Source of the DNA: Takakia lepidozioides
Lineage: Eukaryota > Streptophyta > Takakiopsida > Takakiales > Takakiaceae
Reading direction: 5' to 3'
DNA: 60,000 bases
NCBI GenBank assembly: GCA_030704615.1
Contig: CM060734.1
Coordinates: 36,226,042 to 36,286,041 of the forward strand
In this document: in pieces, positions 10,608 to 21,638 of the stretch
Numbering within the stretch: the stretch's first letter is position 1
Layout: the number at the start of each line of letters is the position of its first letter
Position numbers and translations under genes: made by a program
Notes under the pieces: generated by a model
Seen by the model: only the letters and a program-made list of their open reading frames with translations
Told to the model about the DNA's origin: nothing
Databases searched by the model: none

Positions 10608-10955
10608 TCAAGTTAGCTTCCTGGTCCAGTCAGCCCGGGCCTCTGCACGGGACTCCTTCCCTACCACCAATGAAGGGGCAACTCGATTCATGCAAGAAAA
10701 CTGCTGCTTGACAAGGCTGTCAAGAATCGAAATCACAGATCTTGTTGTGATGGCCTTTTGGATTGCTCGGTTGTACTCATGATTCCAAATCTCACCAGCA
10801 AGGCTCAATCCAAAGGTAGAGCTCATATCAATAAAGGCTACCCGTTGAGCTGCTGCTGGTACCCGAGCCAAGTGAGCACTAAATCGATGTATGTTGATGG
10901 AAGATTGATCTTGAAAGGATGGAGGCTGAATGGACTGCCAAACCAAGAGATGCAA
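10608..10955 (-). CDS. Hypothetical ORF downstream of MurA
   Basis: A 115-residue frame on the same strand as MurA starts 46 bases after the MurA stop. It reads like coding sequence, with balanced composition and blocks such as HLARVPAAAQRVAFIDMSS and SLAGEIWNHEYNRAIQKAI, and it ends in TRKLT. I do not recognise the family. Its ATG could be an internal methionine, so it could also be the terminal exon of a gene fused or inserted behind MurA, or part of a retroposed sequence in the MurA 3' UTR. Confidence 0.35.
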   Translation of the reverse strand: MHLLVWQSIQPPSFQDQSSINIHRFSAHLARVPAAAQRVAFIDMSSTFGLSLAGEIWNHEYNRAIQKAITTRSVISILDSLVKQQFSCMNRVAPSLVVGKESRAEARADWTRKLT

Positions 10956-11001
10956 AACTCTTTTGGGGTTTTGCTACATCAAAAAAGAATCACTTAAGGT
11001 G

Positions 11002-14000
11002 CTACAATGTCAATTCAGAAGGGAGGCAAGGCAATCGCTCTATACTGGCTCCAAGAAGGCGGAACTTCTGATCTAGTCTCTCATACCCCCGATCAATATG
11101 GCCCACACCCTCAATATGGGTGGTCCCCTCAGCTGCCATTCCTGCAAGGACAAGTGCTGCCCCAGCTCTGAGGTCTGTGGCTGTCACAGGTGCTCCATAC
11201 AACGAGCTGCAACCAAAAAGCATGATTCTCACATGTTTGTCACGAATTCTTGCCAATACATCATCTTACATCTTCCATACATGCCCATACATCCATCCTC
11301 TATACATGTATTCAGCTACACCTACGACCTTTAGATGCACAGGCAGTCATGTTTATCTTCAATGCGAACAGAGATACTCAACAGGCCTTCATATACTCTA
11401 CACACAAAGAATCACTTTTTGCAGGCAACACAAAGAGCAACGGTAATTATCTAGTTTCCCTTGGAGCGAAGGCCCATTGAGTTGATGTAGGTCCACATTT
11501 TCTTCAGAACAGAACGAACTACCTGCCCTGATCCTTGCCGCTAATGATGGCGATGTTCCAACTCACTTTCACGTTAGCTCCAAGCTTCTGTAGCTCCTCA
11601 ACTGTTTGAACAACCCCTCACCCATTAACATTGGCACATGGATAAGACTGTCTTTTGGTAGAAGGTACCTTCAGTTGGTGAAAGAATTTCAATCTCTCAA
11701 ATTCAACATACATGTGAACACCCATGTTTTGCATGTAAATATTGTTTGGGGGTTCAAACCATGGCGCATGCGGCTCTCGAATACTGTCTCCTCCACGATA
11801 CTTTGGCCACTGCAAGTTGTCAAAAGGGACATGAGCTGGGGTTGCAAGTCGGTTGGAAAGCCTGGATATGGAAGCGTTTTCACCTCAGAGCTTCTTAGCA
11901 CCTGTGGCGAGTTAATCTGCAACCAGCCATAGTTCTGTCTCTAAGAGGAAGATCTCAATAGCTCTAGCTTCTCCAACTTACTCTTTTCCCTCCCTAATCC
12001 CAAGAACCAAAACCCATAGACATACACCCTCTTCTTTGGGGGAAGGGGATAGTCTCACTGGATAGATCTAGGGATATCATCTTGTGCATACTTTTGGACC
12101 CAAGTCACAATCACTCTATGCAATCGACAGAGGACCCAGATAACCAACCTTTGTCAAGTCCAGCTGGAGCTGACACCTGTCAGGATTAGAAGATGCCTTC
12201 GGCAACTCCAACCACGAAGGAAGTAGGTGGTAGACAATACGCCAACACCATATTGACCACAGAGAACCATTTCCTCCTTTAGCTTCATATTGGACACTAC
12301 TAAAAGAAGTCACAATGAGAAAATAGGGAAGACATGGGAGAACTCAAACAAAGGTTCCCTTCAACCGATGCTGTTTAGTGTGTCTCATCCCGTGTTTCTT
12401 CTATCTGATGCAGAGGGAGCCACACCAGTAAGAAAGTGAAGAGAGATAGCCACTGATTAGACTTTGCTTGCCATAGGCTTGTGGTCAGCTTGGAAGTGCA
12501 GAAAAGGGGAGGACGAGGGGGAGAGGGGATTAGTGCAATGTGTGTAGAGCAGAATGTCTTGACTCTAGTAGTGGGTTTAACCTTCATTTTGGGTATGAAT
12601 GATGTTGGCCTCCCAACATCCACTACTGTAGCATCACTATCTGATGCAAAATCCACCCCAGAATTCATATCCCAGAGTGGTAACAGCTTTTGGCATTGTC
12701 TAGAATGTAGACAAGTTGCAGACGACAAAGATGACACCTACCCGCAACCCATGACACCCTGTCTGCTGTATCCGGCAGCCAATGGCACGGAGCTTGCTCA
12801 TGACTGAAGTCAAATGCCGGGGCACCACAGGGGCCATTGATATAGCTGAGCGCGTGATGGCAGCTGCTACCAAAAAAGTCCCAGCTTCAATTCGATCTGG
12901 TATAATCTTGTAGTCCGTACCGTGCAACTTCTTCATTCCCTTGATGGTGAGTGTGTTAGTCCCTGCTCCATGTATGCTTGCTCCACAAGATATCAAGAAA
13001 TCGGCAAGGTCTACCACCTCCGGCTCCTATCAGCATTTCAATTCCCACAAATCAGACAGTGCAGAGCTTTCAAGGGAAGCAAATGGTCTCTTAAATGGCA
13101 CTGGAGTCTCACTCCCCTTCTTTTTCCAGGGATTAGTGCACACCGCCATCAGGGGCAGTACCCACAAGATGAAGAGGCTTTTCTTTATACTGACTTCAGG
13201 CATTATCACCTCTCTCTTTTTCCCGCTCAAACTGGGCGCGGGGTCAATGGCCACAAGGCTACGGCAAACAAAGTCTTATGAGTACAATCTCTCTCTCTCT
13301 CTCTGTGCGCAGGGATTATGGCCAGAAGGGTACACCCTGGCAAACTTACAAAAGGAACTGTGGGAAACGGTATCTCTATCTGACAAGTGAGGTTCTCCCG
13401 GTTCGTGGCTTAGAGCTCCTAGGGACATTCCAGGTTTGAGTTCATACCTAGGTTGGTCCCTACAAGGAAACACTCCAGACAGGAACGTAGTTTGCTTTAA
13501 CTCGTCAACATGTTAATTTCGCACTTTTCATTCTCTCTTTCTTCTTCAAAGGTGAAGTTCTTTATATCTGCCAGGGGCAGCTGGGTTGTGGATTTTTAGT
13601 TTTCAAGCCATAGGTGTCTGTAGAGGTGAGGTACAAAGGCAGCACGGAAGACTCCAAATCTGTACGAAACAGATTTAAATTGGGTTGTCAGGGTAGGAGA
13701 AGAGAATTTCTAGGCAACTTGTTGGCACTGGAGCTACAGCAGGAGCAACAAGACTGTCGCGGCACAGGGAAGAGCAACAGATAATCTGAAAGGCTCCTAA
13801 ATAAGACAGATCATCACATATTCTCCTTTTGCAGCACTGAATTTGAAAGTATATCCTAAACATCGTACCCACAAATCAGGTATATCCCCAGCTGGGCTAA
13901 CTGAACAATCTCAGCAGCTAACTCTTAATTTAATCTTCAGGGTTTATGGCCACAAGACTGCGGCAAACAATGTCCCATGAATACATCTTAATTTGACCTT

Positions 14001-15413
14001 CAGCCTAGTCCAAAGCCCTTTCACGTACATCTTGAGTTCCAGCTTTTACATGGCAGCTACAAAACAAGTGCACGCAATCTTCCTTGAATTTGAGAGTCAT
14101 GAGAACTCCAAGAGTGAAAGAAAAGAGAGCGGACTTGAAAACCTGAGCCACATTCGATAACGTAGTATTTCCGTCAGCCAATGCTGCAGCCATCATCAAA
14201 GTTTCCGTGGCTCCCACACTGGGGTAATCGAGGCAGAAGTTGCCACCAACCAAGCGCTTTCCGTTCAATGCGCGTGCATGCACCTTGCCTTGCCTACAGA
14301 CACCTTTTCCTGTGAGCCATTACATAAAGAGCACTCTCATCTCTCCCCCTCCCATCTCTCTCGCCACCTCCCTCCATTTTACGTACTCTTCCTGATTCAA
14401 ACTCAGTGAGAGACCGATGAGCAGCTGCTTGATTTTACCGAAGAAAAACAAGGCTGGGTTTATACCTGGTTTGGAGGAGACATTCACCAAAAGACAGTTT
14501 TTCAACACCTTGTAAAATGCAGCCCTAAACTTGATCCAGCCAAGAAACAGTCGACAGAAGGCTACCTAATCTCCACTTGGGCACCAAGAGCTTCCAACCC
14601 GCGCACGTGAAGATCGATGGGTCGGGCGCCTATGTTGCATCCGCCAGGCAAAGGGACCACAGCCTCGCCTTTCCGTCCGACTAAGGCACCAATAACAAAA
14701 AAACTTGCCCTCAGTTTCCTCACCGCTTCTGGGCATGGCTCAACGGACGTCAGATTGCTGGCATCCACAATGATACCCGAAGGCGACCGCTGGATACGAA
14801 CCCCAATTGATTGCAAAACTTGGAACATGCGACGTATGTCATGAAGGTCCGGTATCATTCGAAGGCTCAATTCCTGTTCTGAGCATAACGCCCCAGCCAA
14901 CACAGCCAAAGCTGAATTCTTGGCTCCACTAATCTGAACCTCCCCGGACAAAGTACGCCCACCAGTAATCTCCAAACATTCGACCAATGGCCCTGGAACC
15001 CGAGCGCCCATGGAGAGAGGGAGAGACGACACCTCAGTCCCATCGGCAACGTCCACGCATTCGACCAATGCCCCTGGAACCCGAGAACACATTGAGAGAG
15101 AGAGAGATGGCAGCTGGAGTGCCAGCCTGCGGTACACTTTCTTAATCTCCTTCTTGGATGCTGCCGGTCTAAGCCCTAAAGTGGGCAAATGCTCACCATG
15201 TCCTCTTCCACGGTATGATCGCACCTCCACACCACTCTTCGCCCCCTTCCAGCTTATGGACTTCGAACTCCCCGACCCTTTGCACCCTGTGACAGATTGG
15301 CCATGAAATGCACTCTGACATGCTACCTTCTCCACGCCGCAATCACCAAACAGTCGAGCCATTTTCCCTTGATTTCCTACGTTGATCTTTCCTCCACTTA
15401 GCTCCATATTCAT
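11002..15413 (-). CDS. murA: UDP-N-acetylglucosamine 1-carboxyvinyltransferase (MurA), six exons
   Basis: MurA transfers enolpyruvate from PEP to UDP-GlcNAc, the first committed step of peptidoglycan synthesis. In mosses and other seed-free plants a nuclear, plastid-targeted MurA supports plastid peptidoglycan and plastid division. Exons are 15413-14566, 14293-14143, 13026-12742, 11901-11760, 11601-11523 and 11206-11002. All introns are GT..AG and phases match throughout, giving 569 residues. Catalytic features are intact: GAKN (Lys165, Asn166), Arg235, [12 protein letters not shown] with the PEP-binding Cys259, [26 protein letters not shown] and HIDRGYERL. Bacterial MurA is about 420 residues, so roughly 145 N-terminal residues are extra. 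These fit a transit peptide followed by a J-domain-like helix (residues 79-100) and a duplicated linker. The start is the first ATG of the open frame. Intron 2 contains two R1 repeat copies. Confidence 0.93.
11262..11335. repeat. CATCCA/CATACA-rich simple sequence in MurA intron 5
   Basis: Degenerate short repeats such as CATACATGCCCATACATCC occur here inside the last MurA intron. Similar CATCCA-rich strips lie at 17,240-17,335 and 45,330-45,560. Simple-sequence expansion is the plainest reading. Confidence 0.4.
13206..13310 (+). repeat. Dispersed repeat family R1, copy 3, with CT tail
   Basis: Within MurA intron 2, the blocks CCGCTCAAACTGGGCGCGG, TCAATGGCCACAAGGCTACG and CAAAGTCTTATGAGTACA appear in family order, followed directly by a (CT)n run (about 13288-13305). 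It is oriented opposite to MurA transcription. Confidence 0.65.
13940..13990 (+). repeat. Dispersed repeat family R1, short copy 4
   Basis: TTTATGGCCACAAGACTGCG followed by GCAAACAATGTCCCATGAAT is a diverged version of the R1 core, also inside MurA intron 2 and in the same orientation as copy 3. Confidence 0.55.
14977..15138 (-). repeat. In-frame 81-bp tandem duplication in MurA exon 1
   Basis: The plus-strand block starting CATTCGACCAATGGCCCTGG at 14977 recurs nearly unchanged at 15058, giving a period of 81 bases (27 codons). In protein it duplicates [16 protein letters not shown] / [16 protein letters not shown]. The second copy is the true start of the MurA fold, and the first lengthens the linker after the J-like helix. 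Both copies end in (AG)-rich DNA, which could have promoted slippage or unequal exchange. Confidence 0.85.
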
Positions 15414-18135
15414 CTCACTTAGACGTCCTGCACTGAATGCCCCAGCTTAAAAACTGTTATCTTTTGCATTTAGTTTTTTTCCTTCCCACTCGAGCTTGGC
15501 CTTCACGCTCTTTCGATGGTTCCATAGGAATGTACGAAATCTGCCCAAGAAGAAGGTGCACTTTATCTGAAGCGGAAAACTCCCAGCCTTACAATCTTAT
15601 CACTTCAAGGCCCTTCCCCTGCGTGTTCCAAATCTGGAACTAAGTGCTGCTACTGCTCTACAACCCAGGGCGTGTCTCTTCTTCATTCACACTCCATTTG
15701 GGTGTCACCCTCCTGACAAATCAACAATGCGCAAGTACAATCTTTCTCTTCTTCCAGACTGGTGGCCCTCTTCCTCTTCCACACAAGGGACGCGTCCTCC
15801 ACACTGGCATTGCCTGCTGTTAGACACGAGACCCCTTTCTCATACCCACCCTGCGTTGTGGTTGATAGGACAAATAAAGAGTTTTGAATGTTGTTGGCCT
15901 GTCTCTCTCCCTCCCTCTTGGGCTGTGCATGCACACTAGTAGGTCTGTAAATATGCTGGATTCCCTAAAAGAGACACTCCGGGGAACCCAATTACCTTTA
16001 CCGTCCACAAAAAGGATTGAGGATCCTTGTTGCCAGCTACCATCTTCCCTCGTACAGCTGTTGCGCCCAATAATACCATCCCACTTCCAAACTAATCCAG
16101 GTTATAAGACCCTGCTAATTAATCGCCTTATTAGGCACCAGAAGCTACCCATCACTGCAATCACTCTAATTTTGTCATACAGGAAGCAGTACATGAGGAT
16201 GTGCCATGTAATTGGGTTTTTGTTGTGTGTGGGAGCTAACCAATGCAAAGTTGTTTGTCCCAATGTGTGACAGGAGGAGGCCGTGTACAACATTCTTCCA
16301 GAAATCCTCATTATAGAACAGAACAAATGTCCACTAGGGACCCAGAAATTGTCATACACTGTCTGCTGTCTGATATGTATGTAACAGTGTGAGGACGCCC
16401 ATTGATATAGAGTTGGGCACTGCAACTGGAAGCCATAGATCTTCTTTGTCTTGTTACTAAAAGTAAGAGAGTAACTTTCTCATCCCTGCCATGATTTGAA
16501 AGTTAGTGAATCTCATCCATCCACAGAGGGCCAATAGGTGGGCTGGGGATGGATTCCGCAATCCCTAGTGATAAGCCATGCTTTGACTAGGTCACCATTG
16601 TTATCCTTCCTCTTCCATTACGTCCCTTCAATTGCTTTCCATGGCAAATGTAGCTTGGGTTTGAGGAAAGTCGGGCCAGTTAGACAGTAGCATGTGGTGG
16701 CTGGATTGCATGCACAGGTGGTGGGCAGGGATGGGCAGGGAGGGTAACCGCAAAACACTTTAAGCCAGCGTTCTAGTCTTATATTCGGCAGCTGCAGGGT
16801 ATCCGAAGCTGAATCATAAACAACAAGTGTGGGACCAGGCACACCACACCGCTATTTCCATAACGGAGTATTGTTTGTTGGCTCTTCTTGTAGAGGAAAA
16901 CTATGCATGCCAAGTTTTTGCCTACATGTGTGTGAGCTTCATTCATTTTGTTGCTTCTTTTGTCTTCGGTTCGGCAAAACAGGTGGCGTTGAAAAAGCTG
17001 GACTACACAGCAACGTTGGATTTCATATTGGCAGACTGCACATGTGTAGCATTAATGTGGTGGACGATCTGGTACATGGCAAGGAGTCGTTGGCCAATTC
17101 ATCTGTCAAAAACTTTCGTGTATGTACGGAGTGCTGTGAACTCCTCAAAAGGACGCCAACCAGCTTGCAGTGTTTTTCTTAAGAAATTTGGAAAACAGCA
17201 CGAGTGGCTACAGAGTTTTGCAGGAAATAGCCATTTATTCTGTTCATCCACTGTAATTCATCCACCTATGTGCCATCATCCATTATATCATCCATATTTG
17301 GCGAATTCATCCATAATTTATTTTGATTTCATCCATGAAAAAACAGTGGATTTGCGACAATATTTTATTTTATTTTTTGAGGTCGAAATCTGGCGATTAT
17401 TCGCCCCTAAAAGAATGTCTGCCAGCTTGATTGCATCTTCTTAATATAAGTAGTGCAATCCTTCTATCCTTCCCAAGCTTGGTACTACTTACAAGATTTC
17501 CTGAACACTGAAGTGACATCAAAAGAGAGTGAACTTTTGCTGGGCATTTCTGCATATTGAGGCCCAGAGTGCTCATCTGCCATCATGCAGAAGGTATACC
17601 TCGGTTCGCAACTCCTTTATACCTAGTCACTAGCAATTAATTGAGGTTTCCATTCAAATAAAGATGGTTCAAGTTCCAATTTACATTTTTGAAAGGGCCT
17701 GCCTGCAGAGCCCACCAGAGTAAGGTTGAGGCTGAGGATAGCCCTCACCCTCCTTTAACCCCTAAACGAGTGAGCCACCCCTCGTTTTCATCCACGCCGT
17801 AAGTTCCATGGATGAAGTCCAATGAACATGCGGTCTGAATGAAAAATGTAGGCGCCCGTGTCCTCTACATGCTCCAACAAATGGCACACGGAAACCATAA
17901 ATTCCCTGCACGGTAGGATTTTCTTAGTGCCAGGAGTACCAGATTTGGGTGGTGTCCAAGCAGGTTGACCTCCAACGTGGCAGCCTAAGGGGGTGTCCAC
18001 GCAGGTAAGTCTCCCACGTGGCAGGTTGGAAAGCCTTTCAGAAAATGCCCCATCCACGCCTAGAAATTTACTCTGAATCATAAATCATTTAATCATTTAA
18101 TCATAAATCATAAATGAAAGAGGTTATTTTCTCCT
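15414..18135. other. Unassigned sequence upstream of MurA
   Basis: This holds the MurA upstream region and then unassigned DNA. The longest frame (16827-17444, plus) overlaps another open frame and shows no family motif. CATCCA-rich simple sequence occurs at 17,240-17,335. A tandem pair of about 46 bp (GGTGTCCAAGCAGGTTGACC and GGTGTCCACGCAGGTAAGTC, each ending in an ACGTGGCAG G-box-like core) lies at 17,945-18,025. Confidence 0.45.
17945..18025. repeat. Tandem pair of ~46-bp units with ACGTGGCAG cores
   Basis: Two adjacent units share GGTGTCCANGCAGGT and an ACGTGGCAG ending. ACGTGG is the core recognised by many plant bZIP/bHLH factors, but no gene can be tied to it. Confidence 0.5.
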
Positions 18136-18139
18136 CTCA

Positions 18140-18215
18140 CTACAAAGGGGCCTGATTTGTGAGCTGTCGCTCCCAGGTGCTTCCCTTTTATAAAAATAAA
18201 AATAAAAAAATCTTT
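18140..18215 (+). mobile_element. Truncated SINE, family S1
   Basis: This plus-strand fragment contains CCTGATTTGTGAGCTGTCGC and TCCCAGGTGCTTCCC, followed by an A-rich AAAATAAAAATAAAAAAAT tail. The reverse complement matches the 3' body of the tRNA-derived SINEs at 37,677-37,935 and 38,428-38,668 (CCTGGGAGCGACAGCNCACA). It is a 5'-truncated copy. Confidence 0.6.
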
Positions 18216-18929
18216 TTGGCATGTGTACTTTACATTGGAGCAAAGCATACACTCACCGTAAGAATTTGGATTCCAAGTAAAATTTCTATACGTTTAAGGA
18301 GCCTTGGTTGAGTACATCAAATTGGCGAAATCAACTCCCCCAAAATTCACATAAGTTACAAAGCACCCCCTACTCTAGGTCTTTCAGAGTGCAAGTGCCC
18401 CTAATTGTCAATCCACCCAAGAGAAATATGGATACTGAAAATTTTATGGTATGTATTTTCATTTGGGTTCCAATTTTTGTCATTACGTTTTGTTATAAGC
18501 TCCCATTTGCAAAGTGTCAAACCTGCCCAGATTCTGTGATGGTGTTCATGTTGTCAGTAGGGATGAGGTTGTAAGGTTCATCCAAGTGGATGGATGGGGT
18601 AGGAAGTATGGCAAGTGTAATCAAGGTACATATTGCTTTTTTACAAAAGTGAAAAAATTTAGCTGGTCTATACTTCCTCTAGGCGTTCACAGCTCTTTCC
18701 CGTTCTTATATATATATATGTATGCGTTTCCTACCCGGGAAAGAGTGTTCTCTCCAACATTAACTTAGGCCGCTTCACATTAGAGAGAGGACCGCAAAGG
18801 AAAGCGTAGGTCAGTCGTGTAACAAATCACCTTCTGAGCTGGGATGGTCTTTGCACATATCACGATCCTTTTGCTTTGTACTGTCTATCCGTGTTCATAA
18901 TCACACACAAGGTACTAACAAAGTCATTC

Positions 18930-19312
18930 ACCCAACAGATAAAGTTTCTTTAACGTCCAGTGCATACAAAATGCCTGAGGAAACTCTCGCACAAAATGAA
19001 GACGAAACCCTAGGATAAGGAGGTAACCAAAGCCTGTACCAATGAACGGGAAGAACCGGCAGCCAGTTACATGCCAGCCGAGTGCCATCCTGGAATTTCC
19101 GGGTATGACATGAAACCTCCGGAAAATGAACCGACGGAAAAAATGGCCCAACAAGTGCAGAAAAGTATCCTTGGCAGGAGTTGAACCTGTCAATGCCCTC
19201 CACCAGTTGGAGGCCAAGGATCGAACCCTTCTAAAATGCAAGGACCTCAACCAAAAGTTGAAGGGCCTTGAATTTTAGAAGCGTTACCTATCTAAACAAA
19301 CAAACAAACATA
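18930..19312 (+). repeat. Probable retroposon with (AAAC)n tail
   Basis: A unique-looking body of about 360 bases ends in AAACAAACAAACAAACATAAA. It includes tRNA B-box-like words on the minus strand (GGGTTCGATCC and AGGTTCAACTCC). A simple tail plus promoter-like words suggests a SINE-type insertion, but the A box and target duplications were not identified. Confidence 0.35.
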
Positions 19313-19315
19313 AAT

Positions 19316-21581
19316 TCAAAACTGCAAATCATCATTCGTACCTTCTGCATATGATGGCCCACCTTCTGGTTGTCCAACTATTGGCTGTCCAGCTAAATAT
19401 AGCTCAGGATGAGAGAACAAATGTCTGAAGTTTGTGGAGTTCTTCCACAAAGATATGGCCTCAATCAAAACAGGTTGACATGCCTGCACACTTGGCCCTT
19501 CCAAAGCAACACGAAGCACACTTTCCAAGTTCTTTGTTTTCAACTTGTTTCGAAATTTAGTTTTGATTGAGTTTTGAACTGAGAATGCCCTCTCACATGC
19601 GGCAGTGCTTACACATTGAACTCGAGCAATTTCAGAAAGCACAAGCAAGTTTTCATACTTCATCGTTAGAGAAGGGTTCCAAGTCACCATGCCCCAAAGA
19701 TCCTTGAAAGTTTTCTCCATCCACTCGGTACTTGCCTGTAGTTTGAAAGCAAAGAACTCTCGTTTCACCGCTGCTATGTCAACAAGGGCAGGCAATGTCC
19801 TTCCTGCAATATGTCTTTCGACACCATAGTGCGCACATAATATTTCCAACTCTACTACACCCCAACTTGCTAACCCCACTTGCCTAGTTGGTAGGTTACA
19901 TGGACTCAATATTTTGAATGCACTTACAACTCCGTTGTCCTCAAATCTGGCATCCAAAGCATTGCAAACAGCCTCTGCATAAAGCTTTTGGAAGGTAAGT
20001 GCTGCCTCCAAATCACCCCCCATCCTCTCTCGTGTCATTTGTACACCATGAAAAATTGGATCCCCTAATCTCAGAGGCTAGCCGCCTCAAATACCCACCA
20101 TGAGGACCAAATTCCGGGATGATGTGATAACCCATTTCCTCATTGAAGGTGGATTGGTTCAAATCCGTGCTATCCTCAATGAAAAACATTCGTATTTGTG
20201 CAATCTCTGTCTTAACTATGGACCCAATGCTGGTTACATCCACAAACTTCCATTGGAACACACGTGAGAGTAGAGATAGACCGTGCAACATATCAGCCAA
20301 AAAATACAAGACATAAATCATTTTGAATGACCTAAGCTTGTTATACAAAAGAGAGGCTGATCCATCATCATTGGCAACCGGCACATCTCTAAAATACGTG
20401 ACAACACTCTCAAGACTATCACAAAGCGATGTCACGGCCTGCCACCTATATAACCAACGAATCTTGTGAAACCTTTTGAGGCACTTCTGAGCATCATTAA
20501 GCTCGGTCTGCAAAGCTTGCAAGGTTGCCTTATGCTTAGATGATTTGCGAAAATGACCAGCAAGAGAGTTCAAAAGTGTGTCAACCTCATTTGAAATAAG
20601 ATGACATGCTGATGTCTTGGCAGCTTCTAATGCTGCCAAGTTGGTCCTATGTGCTACGCAATGGACGGCCAACATAAAGGGGTTTACCTTTTGCTTAAGA
20701 CGAGCAGCCACGCCGGATCGAGCCCCCACCATGGTTGCTGCCCCATCCGAACCAAACCCCAAAAACTTATCTACATCCAAACCCCACTCTTTCAAACTAG
20801 TTAGTAAACACTCATATATCATTGCGGCATCCTTCTTGCCATCAATAATCTGAAGTAAACCCAAAAACAGAGTGACTGGCAAACCCTCTTCAACAAAAGA
20901 AGCAAAAACAACAAGATGACCGGTCACTGAAATGTCAGTTGATTCATCTATCATGATTCCATAGTACTTGGAATCCTTCACTCTATCCAACACCTTTTTC
21001 TGAACAACACATGAGATACAATACAATATATCAGCACACGACTTCTCATCATGGTACAGTTTCTGGGTAATACAAGCTTTGAGAGTAACCAAAAGTTGAT
21101 ACAAACCTGGAAATTTGCTAAATGGCAAGGCCTCCAAACCAATGTAGTAAGCAACTTGGAAAAGAGCCAAAACAGCATCATCACAAGCTCGATTAGCACT
21201 AGCTATGGCTTTCTCCATGGCTTTCTTACCAGATTGTAGGGCCCAAGAGAACTTACGATGCTCTTCTGACCTAGCATGGTCTTGGAATGAATTCACCTTG
21301 ACATTGACAGAACCAGCATTTGCAAAGACTGTCCTCCATCCTTTCCCTCTACAAACTTTACAAAAAACCCTACCTAGATCATGGTTAAACTCAATCCAAT
21401 CAAATTGAGTGTACCAAACATCTTTCCATGCTTTCTGGGCTGCCTCTACACTATTCGATGGCTTGTCCATACCACTTGAAGATGAGGCAGGGGGGACAGC
21501 GGAAGGAGACTCCTCATCACAATCACCAGTGCGACCAGTCCTAAATAACATATTTCTTAGATTCCTTTGGCGCTTGGCCAT
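19316..21581 (-). pseudogene. hAT-superfamily transposase, frameshifted
   Basis: From the ATG at 21581 the protein has a TTF/BED-like zinc finger (VFCKVC, later HARSEEH), a DUF4371/RNase H-like core with IMIDESTD and FGSDGAATMVG, and then a C-terminal hAT dimerisation block (VSTAACERAFSVQNS). This is the layout of plant ZNF862-like hAT transposases. The first frame stops at 20013. The rest (19316-20038) is in another frame, and the reading DPIFHGVQMTRERMGGD shows a single indel near a GGGG run at about 20,060. Otherwise it is colinear and catalytic residues are kept, so the copy is recent or the indel is an assembly error. Terminal inverted repeats were not located. An open extension of the frame upstream to 21743 is not conserved-looking. 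Confidence 0.82.
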
Positions 21582-21638
21582 AGCCAAGACCTTACAAAAT
21601 ACAAATTTATAGCACGGAAATTGCAACAAGGAAAGGCC

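Noticed and set aside
16827-17444. 205-codon plus-strand ORF
   Set aside because: A second frame is open over the same stretch (16,829-17,182), no motif is recognisable, and its end runs into CATCCA simple sequence.
19191-19260. Possible tRNA gene from B-box-like words
   Set aside because: No acceptor stem, anticodon stem or correctly spaced A box could be drawn; treated as a retroposon feature instead.
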